From positions 1 through 8,771 of the forward strand of contig CADCWC010000163.1 in assembly GCA_902806305.1 (NCBI GenBank): a stretch of DNA of 8,771 bases, given 5' to 3'. A program made the position numbers and the translations under genes. Under the pieces are notes generated by a model. It was not told the origin of the DNA, ran no database searches, and saw only the letters and a list, made by a program, of their open reading frames with translations. Source of the stretch: an uncultured Thermoleophilia bacterium (GTDB taxonomy: Bacteria > Actinomycetota > Thermoleophilia > Gaiellales > F1-60-MAGs149). Positions 1-6,667 of the stretch are shown here, one piece after another (the stretch's first letter is position 1; each line of letters starts with the position of its first letter).

Positions 1-279
1 GGCAGCGTCGCCCGCGGCGGTCACGAGACCGAGCTGGCGGTCCTCGCGCCCGTCGTCCGCCGACCGCAGGCGCCGCACGACCTCGTCCGGCGGCAGTCCC
101 CCGGCCATCAGGTCGAGCCCGCCGGGCCCGTAGCCCACGTTGGCGAGCGCCTGCGTCGCCACGGCCCCCACCCCGGCGCGGGCCCACGACACCACGGAGC
201 CGACGGCCAGGAACTTCGAGGCGACCGCGACGCCGACCTCGCCGGTCGACGGGTCGGCCGCGGCGATCGAGAAGGTCAC
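1..279 (-). CDS. DUF1028 family protein, Ntn-hydrolase-like (3' part beyond window)
   Basis: The visible 93 codons encode a protein beginning VTFSIAAADPSTGEVGVAVA, followed by SKFLAVGSVVSWARAGVGAV, ATQALANVGYGPGGLDLM and a segment ending EDRQLGLVTAAGDAA. This order (TFSI start, ASKFLAVG, GAVATQALAN, YGPxGL, then a RQ-G-V strand) is the N-terminal signature of the DUF1028 family, which belongs to the Ntn-hydrolase structural clan; the substrate of the family is not established. The GTG start at 279 is chosen because it overlaps the TGA of the upstream hydrolase gene (GTGA) and places the family's conserved Thr at position 2, where an Ntn-type nucleophile could be exposed after methionine removal (inference). 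No strong Shine-Dalgarno precedes it, which fits translational coupling. The gene is cut at base 1; family members are usually about 220 to 300 residues, so well over half is missing. Family call is confident, function unknown. Confidence 0.88.
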   Translation of the reverse strand, partial: MTFSIAAADPSTGEVGVAVASKFLAVGSVVSWARAGVGAVATQALANVGYGPGGLDLMAGGLPPDEVVRRLRSADDGREDRQLGLVTAAGDAA

Positions 280-992
280 TCGAGCGTCTGCCCGGGCGCG
301 ATGTCGAGGACCTCGGCGTCGACGCCGAGCGTCGCGAGCTCGTCCCGCAGCGCCGCGGGCGTGCCCACGAGCGGCGGGAACGTCCCCCAGTGGCCGCCGA
401 GCACCTGCCGGACGCCGAGCAGGCGGACGGCGTGGGCGGCGGCGTAGGGCCCCATCGTGAAGTGGTCGCCGATCGACAGCACGGCGAGGTCCGGCGCCCA
501 CAGCTCCCGGATCAGGGCCATGTCCGAGAAGACGTCGGTGTCGCCGGACTGGTAGACGCGGAAGCCGTTCTCGAACGTGATGACGTAGCCCTTCGGCTCG
601 CCGCCGTAGAGCGCCGGACCGCCCGCGCCCCCGGGCAGCCCGCCGGTGTGCTCGGCCTTCGTCATGGTGAAGCGGACGCCGCGCTGCTCGACGCTGCCGC
701 CCTGGTTGAACGTCACGACGCCGTCCACCCCCTGGGACTCGAGCCAGTCGCCGACCTCGACGGGCGCGAGGACCGGCGCGCCGGTGCGGGCCGCGACCGC
801 CACCACGTCGCCGACGTGGTCGCCGTGCCCGTGGGTGACGAGGATCAGGTCCGTGTCAGGACGCTTCAGGGTGTCGGGCGTCGACGGGTTGTCGGTCAGG
901 AACGGGTCGACGAGGATCCGCACGCCGCCGGGACTCGTCCAGCCCCACGTGCCGTGCCCGTACCAGGTGACCTTGACGTCGCGGCCGATCAT
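276..992 (-). CDS. UPF0173-type metal-dependent hydrolase (metallo-beta-lactamase fold)
   Basis: A 238-residue protein of normal length for the UPF0173/YtkL-like branch of the metallo-beta-lactamase superfamily. Visible landmarks: N-terminal strand with WYGHGTW (10-16), LVDPFLTDNP (27-36), the metal-binding THGHGDH motif with His54, His56, Asp58 and His59, a third-ligand candidate His115 in KAEHTGG, the bridging Asp151 in YQSGDTDVF, GDHFTMGP (175-182) and the C-terminal GGHWGTFP with His201. The complete ligand set suggests an active di-metal (zinc-type) hydrolase; the physiological substrate is unknown. There is no signal peptide, so it should be cytoplasmic. The start at 992 was preferred over the long upstream open frame because homology begins there and GGGAG lies 9 nt upstream. 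It follows the VOC gene after a 92-nt gap containing a hairpin and overlaps the next gene by GTGA, so those two are probably co-translated. Confidence 0.92.
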   Translation of the reverse strand: MIGRDVKVTWYGHGTWGWTSPGGVRILVDPFLTDNPSTPDTLKRPDTDLILVTHGHGDHVGDVVAVAARTGAPVLAPVEVGDWLESQGVDGVVTFNQGGSVEQRGVRFTMTKAEHTGGLPGGAGGPALYGGEPKGYVITFENGFRVYQSGDTDVFSDMALIRELWAPDLAVLSIGDHFTMGPYAAAHAVRLLGVRQVLGGHWGTFPPLVGTPAALRDELATLGVDAEVLDIAPGQTLE

Positions 993-1044
993 CGGCGAGA
1001 GCTCCCGTTCCGAGTGGTTCGTCGTTCGCGCCGACACCCTACCC

Positions 1045-1078
1045 CGACGTGGCGGCCGCGGGTGCGGCGCCCACGTCG
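1045..1078 (-). terminator. GC-rich hairpin between VOC and hydrolase genes, possible terminator
   Basis: An inverted repeat with 8-bp perfect outer arms (CGACGTGG at 1045-1052 and CCACGTCG at 1071-1078), a 2x2 internal mismatch, a 5-bp inner stem (GCCGC/GCGGC) and a GGGT loop (ACCC on the transcribed strand). It starts 6 nt past the stop codon of the VOC gene and is the only sizeable non-coding gap in the window. In transcription direction it is followed by GGGGTAGGGTG rather than a U-tract, so it is not a classic intrinsic terminator. Actinobacteria are known to have hairpin terminators with weak or absent U-tracts, so termination or 3'-end stabilisation is plausible. An operator or plain GC-rich coincidence is also possible. 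Confidence 0.4.
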
Positions 1079-1084
1079 CCGCGG

Positions 1085-1477
1085 TCAGGGCGCCTGCGGC
1101 GGCGTGTGGCAGACCGCCTCGACGTTGTTGCCGTCGGGGTCGAGCGCGTACGCGCCGTAGTAGTCGGCGTGGTACTGCGGGCGTGGTCCGGGCGCGCCGT
1201 TGTCCGTGCCGCCCGCGGCCAGGGCGGCCGCGTGGAACGCGTCGACCGAGGCTCGATCGGACGCGACGAAGGCGACGTGCACGCTCGACGGACCTCCGCC
1301 CTCCACCAGGTAGAAGTCGTCGTTCCCCGGCGTCCCGAAGCCGACCGTCCCGGGCTCCGGCTCGTACAGCGGGCCGATCCCGAGCGGCGCCAGAGCCGCC
1401 TCGTAGAAGGCCCGCGAACGCGCGACGTCGTTGACCCGCAGGCTCAGGTGGTCGAGGAACGGCCTGCGGTCCGGCAT
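1085..1477 (-). CDS. VOC superfamily (glyoxalase/bleomycin-resistance fold) protein
   Basis: A 130-residue single VOC-domain protein. It opens with LDHLSLRVNDVARSRAFYEA (8-27), the first beta-alpha-beta module with the metal-ligand candidate His10; a middle strand SSVHVAF supplies His67; and the second module ends YALDPDGNNVEAVCH with Glu120 in the metal-ligand position and the usual DPDGN turn. The His/His/Glu set suggests it can bind a divalent metal, but VOC proteins include glyoxalases, dioxygenases, epimerases and resistance proteins, and nothing here fixes the substrate. There are no membrane segments. The start ATG at 1477 lies 21 nt after the nuoN stop with only a weak purine-rich stretch upstream, which fits read-through from the nuo transcript. 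A hairpin follows immediately after its stop, so it may be the last gene of the nuo transcription unit. Confidence 0.9.
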   Translation of the reverse strand: MPDRRPFLDHLSLRVNDVARSRAFYEAALAPLGIGPLYEPEPGTVGFGTPGNDDFYLVEGGGPSSVHVAFVASDRASVDAFHAAALAAGGTDNGAPGPRPQYHADYYGAYALDPDGNNVEAVCHTPPQAP

Positions 1478-1498
1478 CGGCGTCGTCTCGCGGTCCGC

Positions 1499-2977
1499 TC
1501 AGCGCCCGAGGGCGAACGGGCGGGCCGCGTCGCGGGCCCAGTCGATCGCGTCGGTCGGGTACAGGCCGAGCCAGAGGATCACGACGACGGACAGCGCGCC
1601 CGCGGCCAGGACCATCGGGTAGCCCGAGGCGCGGCGCACGCTCGGCGTGGGCTCCGCGCCGTCGCGACGGTCGAAGAGCGCGAAGCCGATGCGGAGGTAG
1701 TAGCCGAGTGAGATGGCCGTCGCAACCACGCCGACCACCGCCAGGTACGTGTAGTCGGCGTCGACCGCCGCCTGCCAGACGACCAGCTTGGCCAGGAAGC
1801 CGCCGGTCAGCGGGAAGCCGGCCAGGGACAGCAGCGAGAGGGCCATGACGCCCGCCAGGTAGGGCCGCTCGAACCCCCACCCACGGAGCGTGTCGAGCGT
1901 CACCGGGCCGCCGATCTCCCGCTCGCGCGCCGCCACCGCGGCGAAGGAGCCGATCGTCATCGCCGTGTACACGGCCAGGTAGAAGAGCAGCGCGCTCGAC
2001 CCGAGCTCCGAGCCCGCCACGACGGCGGTCAGCAGGTAGCCGGCGTGGCCGATCGAGCTGTAGGCCAGCATCCGCTTGACGTTCGTCTGGGCCAGAGCCA
2101 CGACGTTGCCGAAGATCAGCGACAGGATCGCGAGGGTCGCCAGCGCGGGCTGCCACTGGTCGGCCTGCGCGGGGAGCGCCTGGAGCAGCACGCGGAGCAG
2201 GACGGCGAACGCGACGGCCTTCGTCGCGGCGGCCATGAACCCGGTGACCGGCGTCGGTGCTCCGTCGTACACGTCGGGCGTCCACTGGTGGAACGGGACG
2301 GCCGAGATCTTGAACGCGAGCCCGGCCAGGACCATCGCCGTGCCGGCGAGCGCCAGCCGGTCGTCGGCGGCGCCGTCACCGAGCGCGGCCGCGATCTCGT
2401 CGAAGCGGAACGACCCGGTCGCGCCGTACAGGAACGCCGCGCCGTAGAGCAGCACGGCCGAGCCGACGGAGCCGAGCACCAGGTACTTCAGCGAGCTCTC
2501 GAGCGAGAACCGCGACGTGAGGTCGAAGGCGCACATCGCGTAGAGGGTGATCGAGAAGAGCTCGAGCGCCACGAACAGCGACACGAACGAGTTGGCCACG
2601 GCCAGCAGGTCCATCCCCACGGCGGCCAGCAGCAGCAGCGCCACGAACTCGGCGGCCCGCGTCTCCATGCGGTCCCAGCCGTAGGCCACGAGCAGCGTGA
2701 GCACGCCCGCGCCGGCCACGATCACGCGCATCCCGTTGCCGAAGCGGTCGACCCGCAGCTGCTCCGACGCGACGAGCCAGTCGCCGCCGCCGAAGTCCCA
2801 GATCGCGATGGCCGTGGCGGCCGAGCCGATGAAGCAGCCGAGGCCGATGAAGACGGCCACGTCGCGCTGCGTCCGCCCGCCGAGCAGCACCGCGACGAGC
2901 AGCAGGAGCCCCGCGCCGCCGAGCAGGACGAGGTCGGGCGCGAGCGCACTCCACTGCAGGTTCGGCGTCTCGATCAT
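1499..2977 (-). CDS. nuoN: NADH-quinone oxidoreductase subunit N
   Basis: NuoN is one of the three antiporter-like proton-pumping subunits of complex I, next to NuoK in the membrane arm. The 492-residue product matches the family length and is a string of hydrophobic helices. The proton-path residues are all present: Glu139 in ALELFSITLYAM (TM5), Lys164 in SLKYLVLGS, Lys223 in FKISAVPFHQWTPDVY (TM7), Lys253 in AATKAVAF (TM8), KRMLAYSSIGHAGY with Lys301 and His311 (TM10 region), and Lys397 in GGFLAKLVVW (TM12). The run PFHQWTPDVYDGAPTPVTGF is diagnostic for NuoN rather than L or M. The ATG at 2977 overlaps the nuoM stop (ATGA), with GAGGCGG a little upstream inside nuoM, indicating translational coupling. 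It is the last nuo gene; a VOC gene follows after 21 nt. Confidence 0.97.
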   Translation of the reverse strand: MIETPNLQWSALAPDLVLLGGAGLLLLVAVLLGGRTQRDVAVFIGLGCFIGSAATAIAIWDFGGGDWLVASEQLRVDRFGNGMRVIVAGAGVLTLLVAYGWDRMETRAAEFVALLLLAAVGMDLLAVANSFVSLFVALELFSITLYAMCAFDLTSRFSLESSLKYLVLGSVGSAVLLYGAAFLYGATGSFRFDEIAAALGDGAADDRLALAGTAMVLAGLAFKISAVPFHQWTPDVYDGAPTPVTGFMAAATKAVAFAVLLRVLLQALPAQADQWQPALATLAILSLIFGNVVALAQTNVKRMLAYSSIGHAGYLLTAVVAGSELGSSALLFYLAVYTAMTIGSFAAVAAREREIGGPVTLDTLRGWGFERPYLAGVMALSLLSLAGFPLTGGFLAKLVVWQAAVDADYTYLAVVGVVATAISLGYYLRIGFALFDRRDGAEPTPSVRRASGYPMVLAAGALSVVVILWLGLYPTDAIDWARDAARPFALGR

Positions 2978-4449
2978 CGCGCGGCCGCCTCGGCGGCGGG
3001 CTCGGCGAGCCGCGACGTGTCGGCGTCGATCCGATCCGTCACGCCGAACGGATAGAAGGACAGGGCCAGGACGGCCAGCACGAGCGGCACGATCGTCAGC
3101 AGCCCACCCGACGGCACGAGGTCGGGCGGCTCACCGGCCTCGACCGCGCCGCCCACGCGGTCGTGCAGCAGGGCGGAGATCCACCGCAGCATGTACATGG
3201 CCGCCAGCACGATCGCGGTGGAGGCGAGCACGCCCGCCCAGACCTCGTACTCGAACGCGCCGAGCAGGATCAGGAACTCGGAGGCGAAGGTGCTCGACCC
3301 CGGGACGGCGAGCGTCGCCACGCCGACGACGAGCACGATCGTGGCCAGGATCGGCCGGCCGCGGGCGAGCCCGCCGAGGCGGACGAACAGGTCCGAGCCG
3401 GTCTGGGTCGCCACCCAGCCCGCCAGCAGGAACAGTGACGCCGACAGCAGGGCGTGATTGACCATCTGGAACGCGGCGCCGGACGCGCCGCGGTCGTTGA
3501 GGACGAAGATGCCGAGCGTGATGAGGCCCATCTGACCGATCGACGAGTACGCGATCACGCCGCGCGAGTCGGGCTGCCGGAAGGCGAGCAGCGAGCCGTA
3601 GAGGAGGCCGATCATGGCCAGCACGAGCAGGATGTCCCGGTACTCGGCCACCGGCTCGGGGAAGATCGGCAGCACCAGCCGCAGCAGCCCGTAGGCGCCC
3701 GCCTTCGAGGCGAGGCCCGACAGCACGGCGGCGACCTCGGGCGGCGACTGTCGGTAGGCGTCCGGCAACCAGCCGTGGAACGGCCAGATCGGGCTCTTGA
3801 TCGCGAAGGCGACGAGGAAGGTCGCGAAGATCCACTCGGACGTCGAGCCCGAGAGGGCGTCGATGTCGAACGTGATCGGGCCCTCCTGGTCGAGGGCGAG
3901 CGCGATCATCCCGACCAGCATCAGCAGCGTGCCGACGAACGTGTAGACGATGAACTTCAGCGTCGCCTGTGTCCGTCGGGCCCCGCCCCAGACGCCGATC
4001 AGGAAGTACAGCGGGATCAGCATGGCCTCGAAGCCGACGTAGAACATGATCAGGTCCTGCGCCGTGAAGAGCAGGAGCAGCGCGCTCTCGAGCAGCAGCA
4101 GGAGCGCGTAGTAGGCGCGCGTGCGGGCGCCTCCCTCCCAGGCGGCGTAGCCCACCGCGCAGGCCATGACGAGCGCCGTCATCGCCACCATGGCGAGCGA
4201 CAGCCCGTCGATGCCGACGTGGAAGCGGATCCCGAGGTCGGCGACCCACGCCTCGTCGGTGGCGAACTGCTCGCCGCCGCCGATGTCGAAGCGGTAGACG
4301 AGCCCCGCCACGGCACCCGCCACGGCGAGCGAGACGAGGGTGGCGAGGTAGCCCGCGAGGGCGCGCGAGACCGGCAGCAGCGCGAGCAGGACGGCGCCGA
4401 CGAGCGGCACGGCGATCAGCGCGGTGGCGTTGATGCTCAGCGAGTCCAT
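2974..4449 (-). CDS. nuoM: NADH-quinone oxidoreductase subunit M
   Basis: NuoM is the middle antiporter-like proton channel of complex I, between NuoL and NuoN. The product is 491 residues and highly hydrophobic. Recognisable elements are FHVGIDGLSL (76-85), TM5 Glu141 in YVGFEAMLIPLYFLIG, TM7 Lys218 in AIKSPIWPFHGWLPDAY, TM8 Lys249 in ASKAGAYGLLR, AYSSIGQMG (300-308), His332 in MVNHALL, and TM12 Glu391 in ASEFLILLGAF. Unlike typical NuoM, TM8 reads SPPEVAAVLSG instead of APTAGSVLLAG, and the usual SHMG histidine is Gln306; the Lys that commonly precedes LIAYSS is replaced (SRGVIAYSS). The ATG at 4449 shares one base with the nuoL stop (TGATG); a longer upstream open frame is the nuoL shadow and lacks homology. 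The C-terminal tail after 470 is short and polar. Identity as NuoM is firm from position and core motifs. Confidence 0.96.
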   Translation of the reverse strand: MDSLSINATALIAVPLVGAVLLALLPVSRALAGYLATLVSLAVAGAVAGLVYRFDIGGGEQFATDEAWVADLGIRFHVGIDGLSLAMVAMTALVMACAVGYAAWEGGARTRAYYALLLLLESALLLLFTAQDLIMFYVGFEAMLIPLYFLIGVWGGARRTQATLKFIVYTFVGTLLMLVGMIALALDQEGPITFDIDALSGSTSEWIFATFLVAFAIKSPIWPFHGWLPDAYRQSPPEVAAVLSGLASKAGAYGLLRLVLPIFPEPVAEYRDILLVLAMIGLLYGSLLAFRQPDSRGVIAYSSIGQMGLITLGIFVLNDRGASGAAFQMVNHALLSASLFLLAGWVATQTGSDLFVRLGGLARGRPILATIVLVVGVATLAVPGSSTFASEFLILLGAFEYEVWAGVLASTAIVLAAMYMLRWISALLHDRVGGAVEAGEPPDLVPSGGLLTIVPLVLAVLALSFYPFGVTDRIDADTSRLAEPAAEAAAR

Positions 4450-6365
4450 CAGGCCTGCACCATGAAGAGCAGGAGCAGGGCGCCGACGCCGACCGCGAAG
4501 ACGAGCGCGTACAGGCGCACGACCCCCGTCTGGGAGACGCCGAAGCCGCGGGCCACAAGGCGGGAGGCCGGTCCGACGGCGTCGAGCGGCGCCTCGAAGA
4601 ACGGCCGCTCCACGAAGCGACGGATGAGGTTCGAGGCTGCGGCGGCCGGCCGGTAGAGGATGGCGTCGTACAGCTCGTCCCACAGGAACCGGCGCTCGGG
4701 GAGGACGGCGAGGCCCGTCGAGGCCCGCTCCGGGATGACCGCCGGCCGCCGTCCCCAGAGGCGGAAGGCGAGCACGGAGCCGAGCAGACCGGCGGCGACG
4801 GCCGCCGCCGTGGTCAGGTACTCCTGCGCCACCGACGGCTCGACCATCTCACCGGTGCCGTACGTGATCGGCTCGAGGAAGTCCGTCATGTAGTGCGTCA
4901 CGCCGGGGATCTGGAGGAGGCCGCCGACGGTGGCGAGGGCGGCCAGCGCGTAGACCGGCCAGAGCATCGTCGCGGGCCCCTCGCCGTGGTCCGTGTGCTT
5001 GGGCGCCTCGTCGGCCGCGTAGGGCGAGGACTCGCCGTAGAAGACCAGGAACAGGAGCCGGAAGCTGTAGAGGCCGGTCAGGAACGCCCCGACGATGCCG
5101 GCCACCCAGGCCACCCAGCCGATCGCCCCGCCGACCTCGAGGCCCGAGCTCAGGATCGCGTCCTTCGACCAGCCGCCCGAGAACGGCACGATCCCGACGA
5201 GGGCCAGCGAGCCGATCCACATCAGGATGGTCGTGCGAGGCAGGAACCGTCTGAGGCCGCCCATGTGCCGGATGTCCTGCTGGTCGTGCAGGGCGTGGAT
5301 CACGATGCCCGCGCCCATGAACAGGAGGGCCTTGAAGAACGCGTGCGTGACGAGGTGGTACATCCCGGCCCAGTACGCCCCGAGACCGACGCCCATGAAC
5401 ATGTAGGCGATCTGGCTCATGGTCGAGTAGGCGATGATCCGCTTGATGTCGTGCTGGAAGAGCGCGATCAGGCCCGCCATCACGAGCCCTGTCGCCCCGA
5501 TCACCACGATCAGGTTCGAGATCGCCCCGGACTCGGCGTAGAGCGGGTTCATCCGCGCCACGAGGTAGACGCCCGCGGTGACCATGGTCGCCGCGTGGAT
5601 CAGCGCCGAGACGGGCGTCGGACCCTCCATCGCGTCGGGCAGCCACGTGTGCAGCGGGATCTGCGCCGACTTGGCGAGCGCGCCGATCAGGAGCAGCCCG
5701 CACGCCCAGTCCAGGTGGCCGCGATCACTCAGGACCGGGACGCCCGCGAAGACCTCGCGGTAGTCGACCGTCCCGAGCTCGCGGAAGATCAGGAAGGTGC
5801 CGATGGCGAGGCCCACGTCGCCGACGGCGTTCATCACGAAGGCCTTCTTGGCCGCCGCCACGGCCGTCGGCCGGTGGTGCCAGAAGCCGATCAGCAGGTA
5901 GCTCGAGAGGCCGACCATGCCCCAGCCCACGAGCAGCAGGACCAGGTTGCCCGCGAGCACGAGGATCAGCATCGAGAACACGAACAGGTTCATGTACGCG
6001 AAGAAGCGGCGCTCCTGCGCGTCGTCGTGCATGTAGCCGAGCGAGTAGACGTGGATCAGGAAGCCGACCCCGGACACCACGAGCAGCATCACGGCCGACA
6101 GCGGGTCGAAGAGGATGCCCACGTCGGCCCGGAAGTCGCCCGCGCTCAACCACGTCCAGATCGTGTCCGCGACCACGCGCTCCTCGGCCGGGCGGTCGCG
6201 GAGATCGAGGAAGGCGAGGACGCCGAGCACGAAGGAGACGAGCATCGCGGCGCAGGCCACGAGGCCCGCGACGCGGCGCGGGACGCGGTCGGCGAGCAGC
6301 GTGATCAGCACGCAGCCGACCAGGGGCGCGGCGAAGGACGCCCAGACGTACCCGCTCGTGCTCAT
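4449..6365 (-). CDS. nuoL: NADH-quinone oxidoreductase subunit L
   Basis: NuoL is the distal antiporter-like proton-pumping subunit, whose long C-terminal lateral helix runs along the membrane arm. The product has 638 residues, slightly longer than the roughly 610 of Escherichia coli. Motifs: DVGILFDPLSAVMLLVVSGV (81-100), IHVYSLGYM (104-112), SSYLLIGFWHHRPTAVAAAK (154-173), NAVGD (Asp183), Lys232 in AKSAQIPLHTWLPDAMEGPT, ALIHAATMVTAGVYLVAR with His257, KRIIAYSTMSQIAYMF (308-323), HAFFKALLFMGAG with His341/Lys345, DQQDIRHMGGL (361-371) and Lys401 in GGWSKDAIL. Residues from about 555 on (RFLWDELYDAILYRP...) are the lateral helix and final anchor. The TM5 site that is normally Glu (GWExVGL) is Gly149 (LVGWGMVGLSSY), read directly from a GGC codon. 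The ATG at 6365 overlaps the nuoK stop (ATGA), with GAGGAG 9 nt upstream. Confidence 0.97.
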   Translation of the reverse strand: MSTSGYVWASFAAPLVGCVLITLLADRVPRRVAGLVACAAMLVSFVLGVLAFLDLRDRPAEERVVADTIWTWLSAGDFRADVGILFDPLSAVMLLVVSGVGFLIHVYSLGYMHDDAQERRFFAYMNLFVFSMLILVLAGNLVLLLVGWGMVGLSSYLLIGFWHHRPTAVAAAKKAFVMNAVGDVGLAIGTFLIFRELGTVDYREVFAGVPVLSDRGHLDWACGLLLIGALAKSAQIPLHTWLPDAMEGPTPVSALIHAATMVTAGVYLVARMNPLYAESGAISNLIVVIGATGLVMAGLIALFQHDIKRIIAYSTMSQIAYMFMGVGLGAYWAGMYHLVTHAFFKALLFMGAGIVIHALHDQQDIRHMGGLRRFLPRTTILMWIGSLALVGIVPFSGGWSKDAILSSGLEVGGAIGWVAWVAGIVGAFLTGLYSFRLLFLVFYGESSPYAADEAPKHTDHGEGPATMLWPVYALAALATVGGLLQIPGVTHYMTDFLEPITYGTGEMVEPSVAQEYLTTAAAVAAGLLGSVLAFRLWGRRPAVIPERASTGLAVLPERRFLWDELYDAILYRPAAAASNLIRRFVERPFFEAPLDAVGPASRLVARGFGVSQTGVVRLYALVFAVGVGALLLLFMVQA

Positions 6366-6667
6366 CCGTGCAGGCTCCTCAGCTGATCGGTGTCGAGCAC
6401 GAGGTCACGGCGCGCCATGGCCACGATCAGGCCGAGGCCGACGACCACCTCGGCCGCCGCCACGCCCATCACGACGAGGGCGAAGACCTGGCCGTCGTGG
6501 CCGCCGACGTGGCGGGAGAACGCGACCAGGGCGAGGTTCGCCGAGTTCAGCATGATCTCGAGCGAGAGCAGCACGGTCAGCGGGCTGCGACGCAGGAGGA
6601 CGCCCGCGAGGCCGATGACGAAGAGCAGCCCCGAGACGATCAGGTACGGGACGACGTCCGGGCTCAC
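6362..6667 (-). CDS. nuoK: NADH-quinone oxidoreductase subunit K
   Basis: NuoK is a small three-helix subunit (homologous to mitochondrial ND4L and MrpC) in the proximal part of the complex I membrane arm, where two membrane glutamates form part of the central proton axis. The product is 101 residues, the standard length. Helices are at about 5-23, 29-48 and 61-83. Both key glutamates are present: Glu37 in LLSLEIMLNSANLAL and Glu73 in VAAAEVVVGLGLIVA. A GTG start at 6667 is required because it overlaps the nuoJ stop (GTGA), gives the correct family N-terminus (SPDVVPYLIVSGLLF) and has a G-rich stretch GGGGGTGGA about 4 nt upstream; the much longer open frame reaching back to 7054 is out-of-frame shadow of nuoJ. 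The end overlaps the nuoL start by ATGA. Confidence 0.96.
   Translation of the reverse strand: MSPDVVPYLIVSGLLFVIGLAGVLLRRSPLTVLLSLEIMLNSANLALVAFSRHVGGHDGQVFALVVMGVAAAEVVVGLGLIVAMARRDLVLDTDQLRSLHG
6375..6380 (-). promoter_or_regulatory. Shine-Dalgarno GAGGAG of nuoL
   Basis: GAGGAG on the minus strand, 9 nt before the nuoL ATG and inside the last codons of nuoK. It supports the overlapping ATG at 6365 as the nuoL start and shows that this junction has its own ribosome binding site in addition to stop/start coupling. Confidence 0.7.

Noticed and set aside
1036..1041. TAGGGT on the minus strand as a -10 promoter element for the hydrolase gene
   Set aside because: It fits a TAnnnT -10 pattern about 44 nt before the start, but the sequence 17-18 nt upstream (CACCCG/GCACCC) has no -35 likeness and overlaps the hairpin; too weak to annotate.
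993..2285. N-terminal extension of the hydrolase frame, reaching back through the VOC gene into nuoN
   Set aside because: Only the part from 992 onward resembles the UPF0173 family; the upstream residues are Arg/Pro/Gly-rich shadow translation of other genes.
2045..3055. Plus-strand open frame (336 codons) opposite nuoN
   Set aside because: Charged low-complexity product antisense to the conserved nuoN; no independent start signal or homology.
2974..4449. NuoM as an Mrp antiporter or hydrogenase-type subunit because of its unusual TM8
   Set aside because: Gene order L-M-N, length and the conserved Glu141, Lys218, Lys249 and Glu391 place it as the complex I subunit; no hydrogenase or Mrp genes are nearby.
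3454..4656. Plus-strand open frame (400 codons) opposite nuoM and the end of nuoL
   Set aside because: Same composition bias, spans two real genes in antisense and shows no recognisable family; treated as a GC-driven artefact.
4893..6386. Long plus-strand open frame (497 codons) opposite nuoL
   Set aside because: Its product is rich in Arg, His, Asp, Glu, Gln and Ala with no domain, and it is exactly antisense to a well-conserved nuoL; in GC-rich DNA stop codons are rare on the opposite strand, so it is a shadow.
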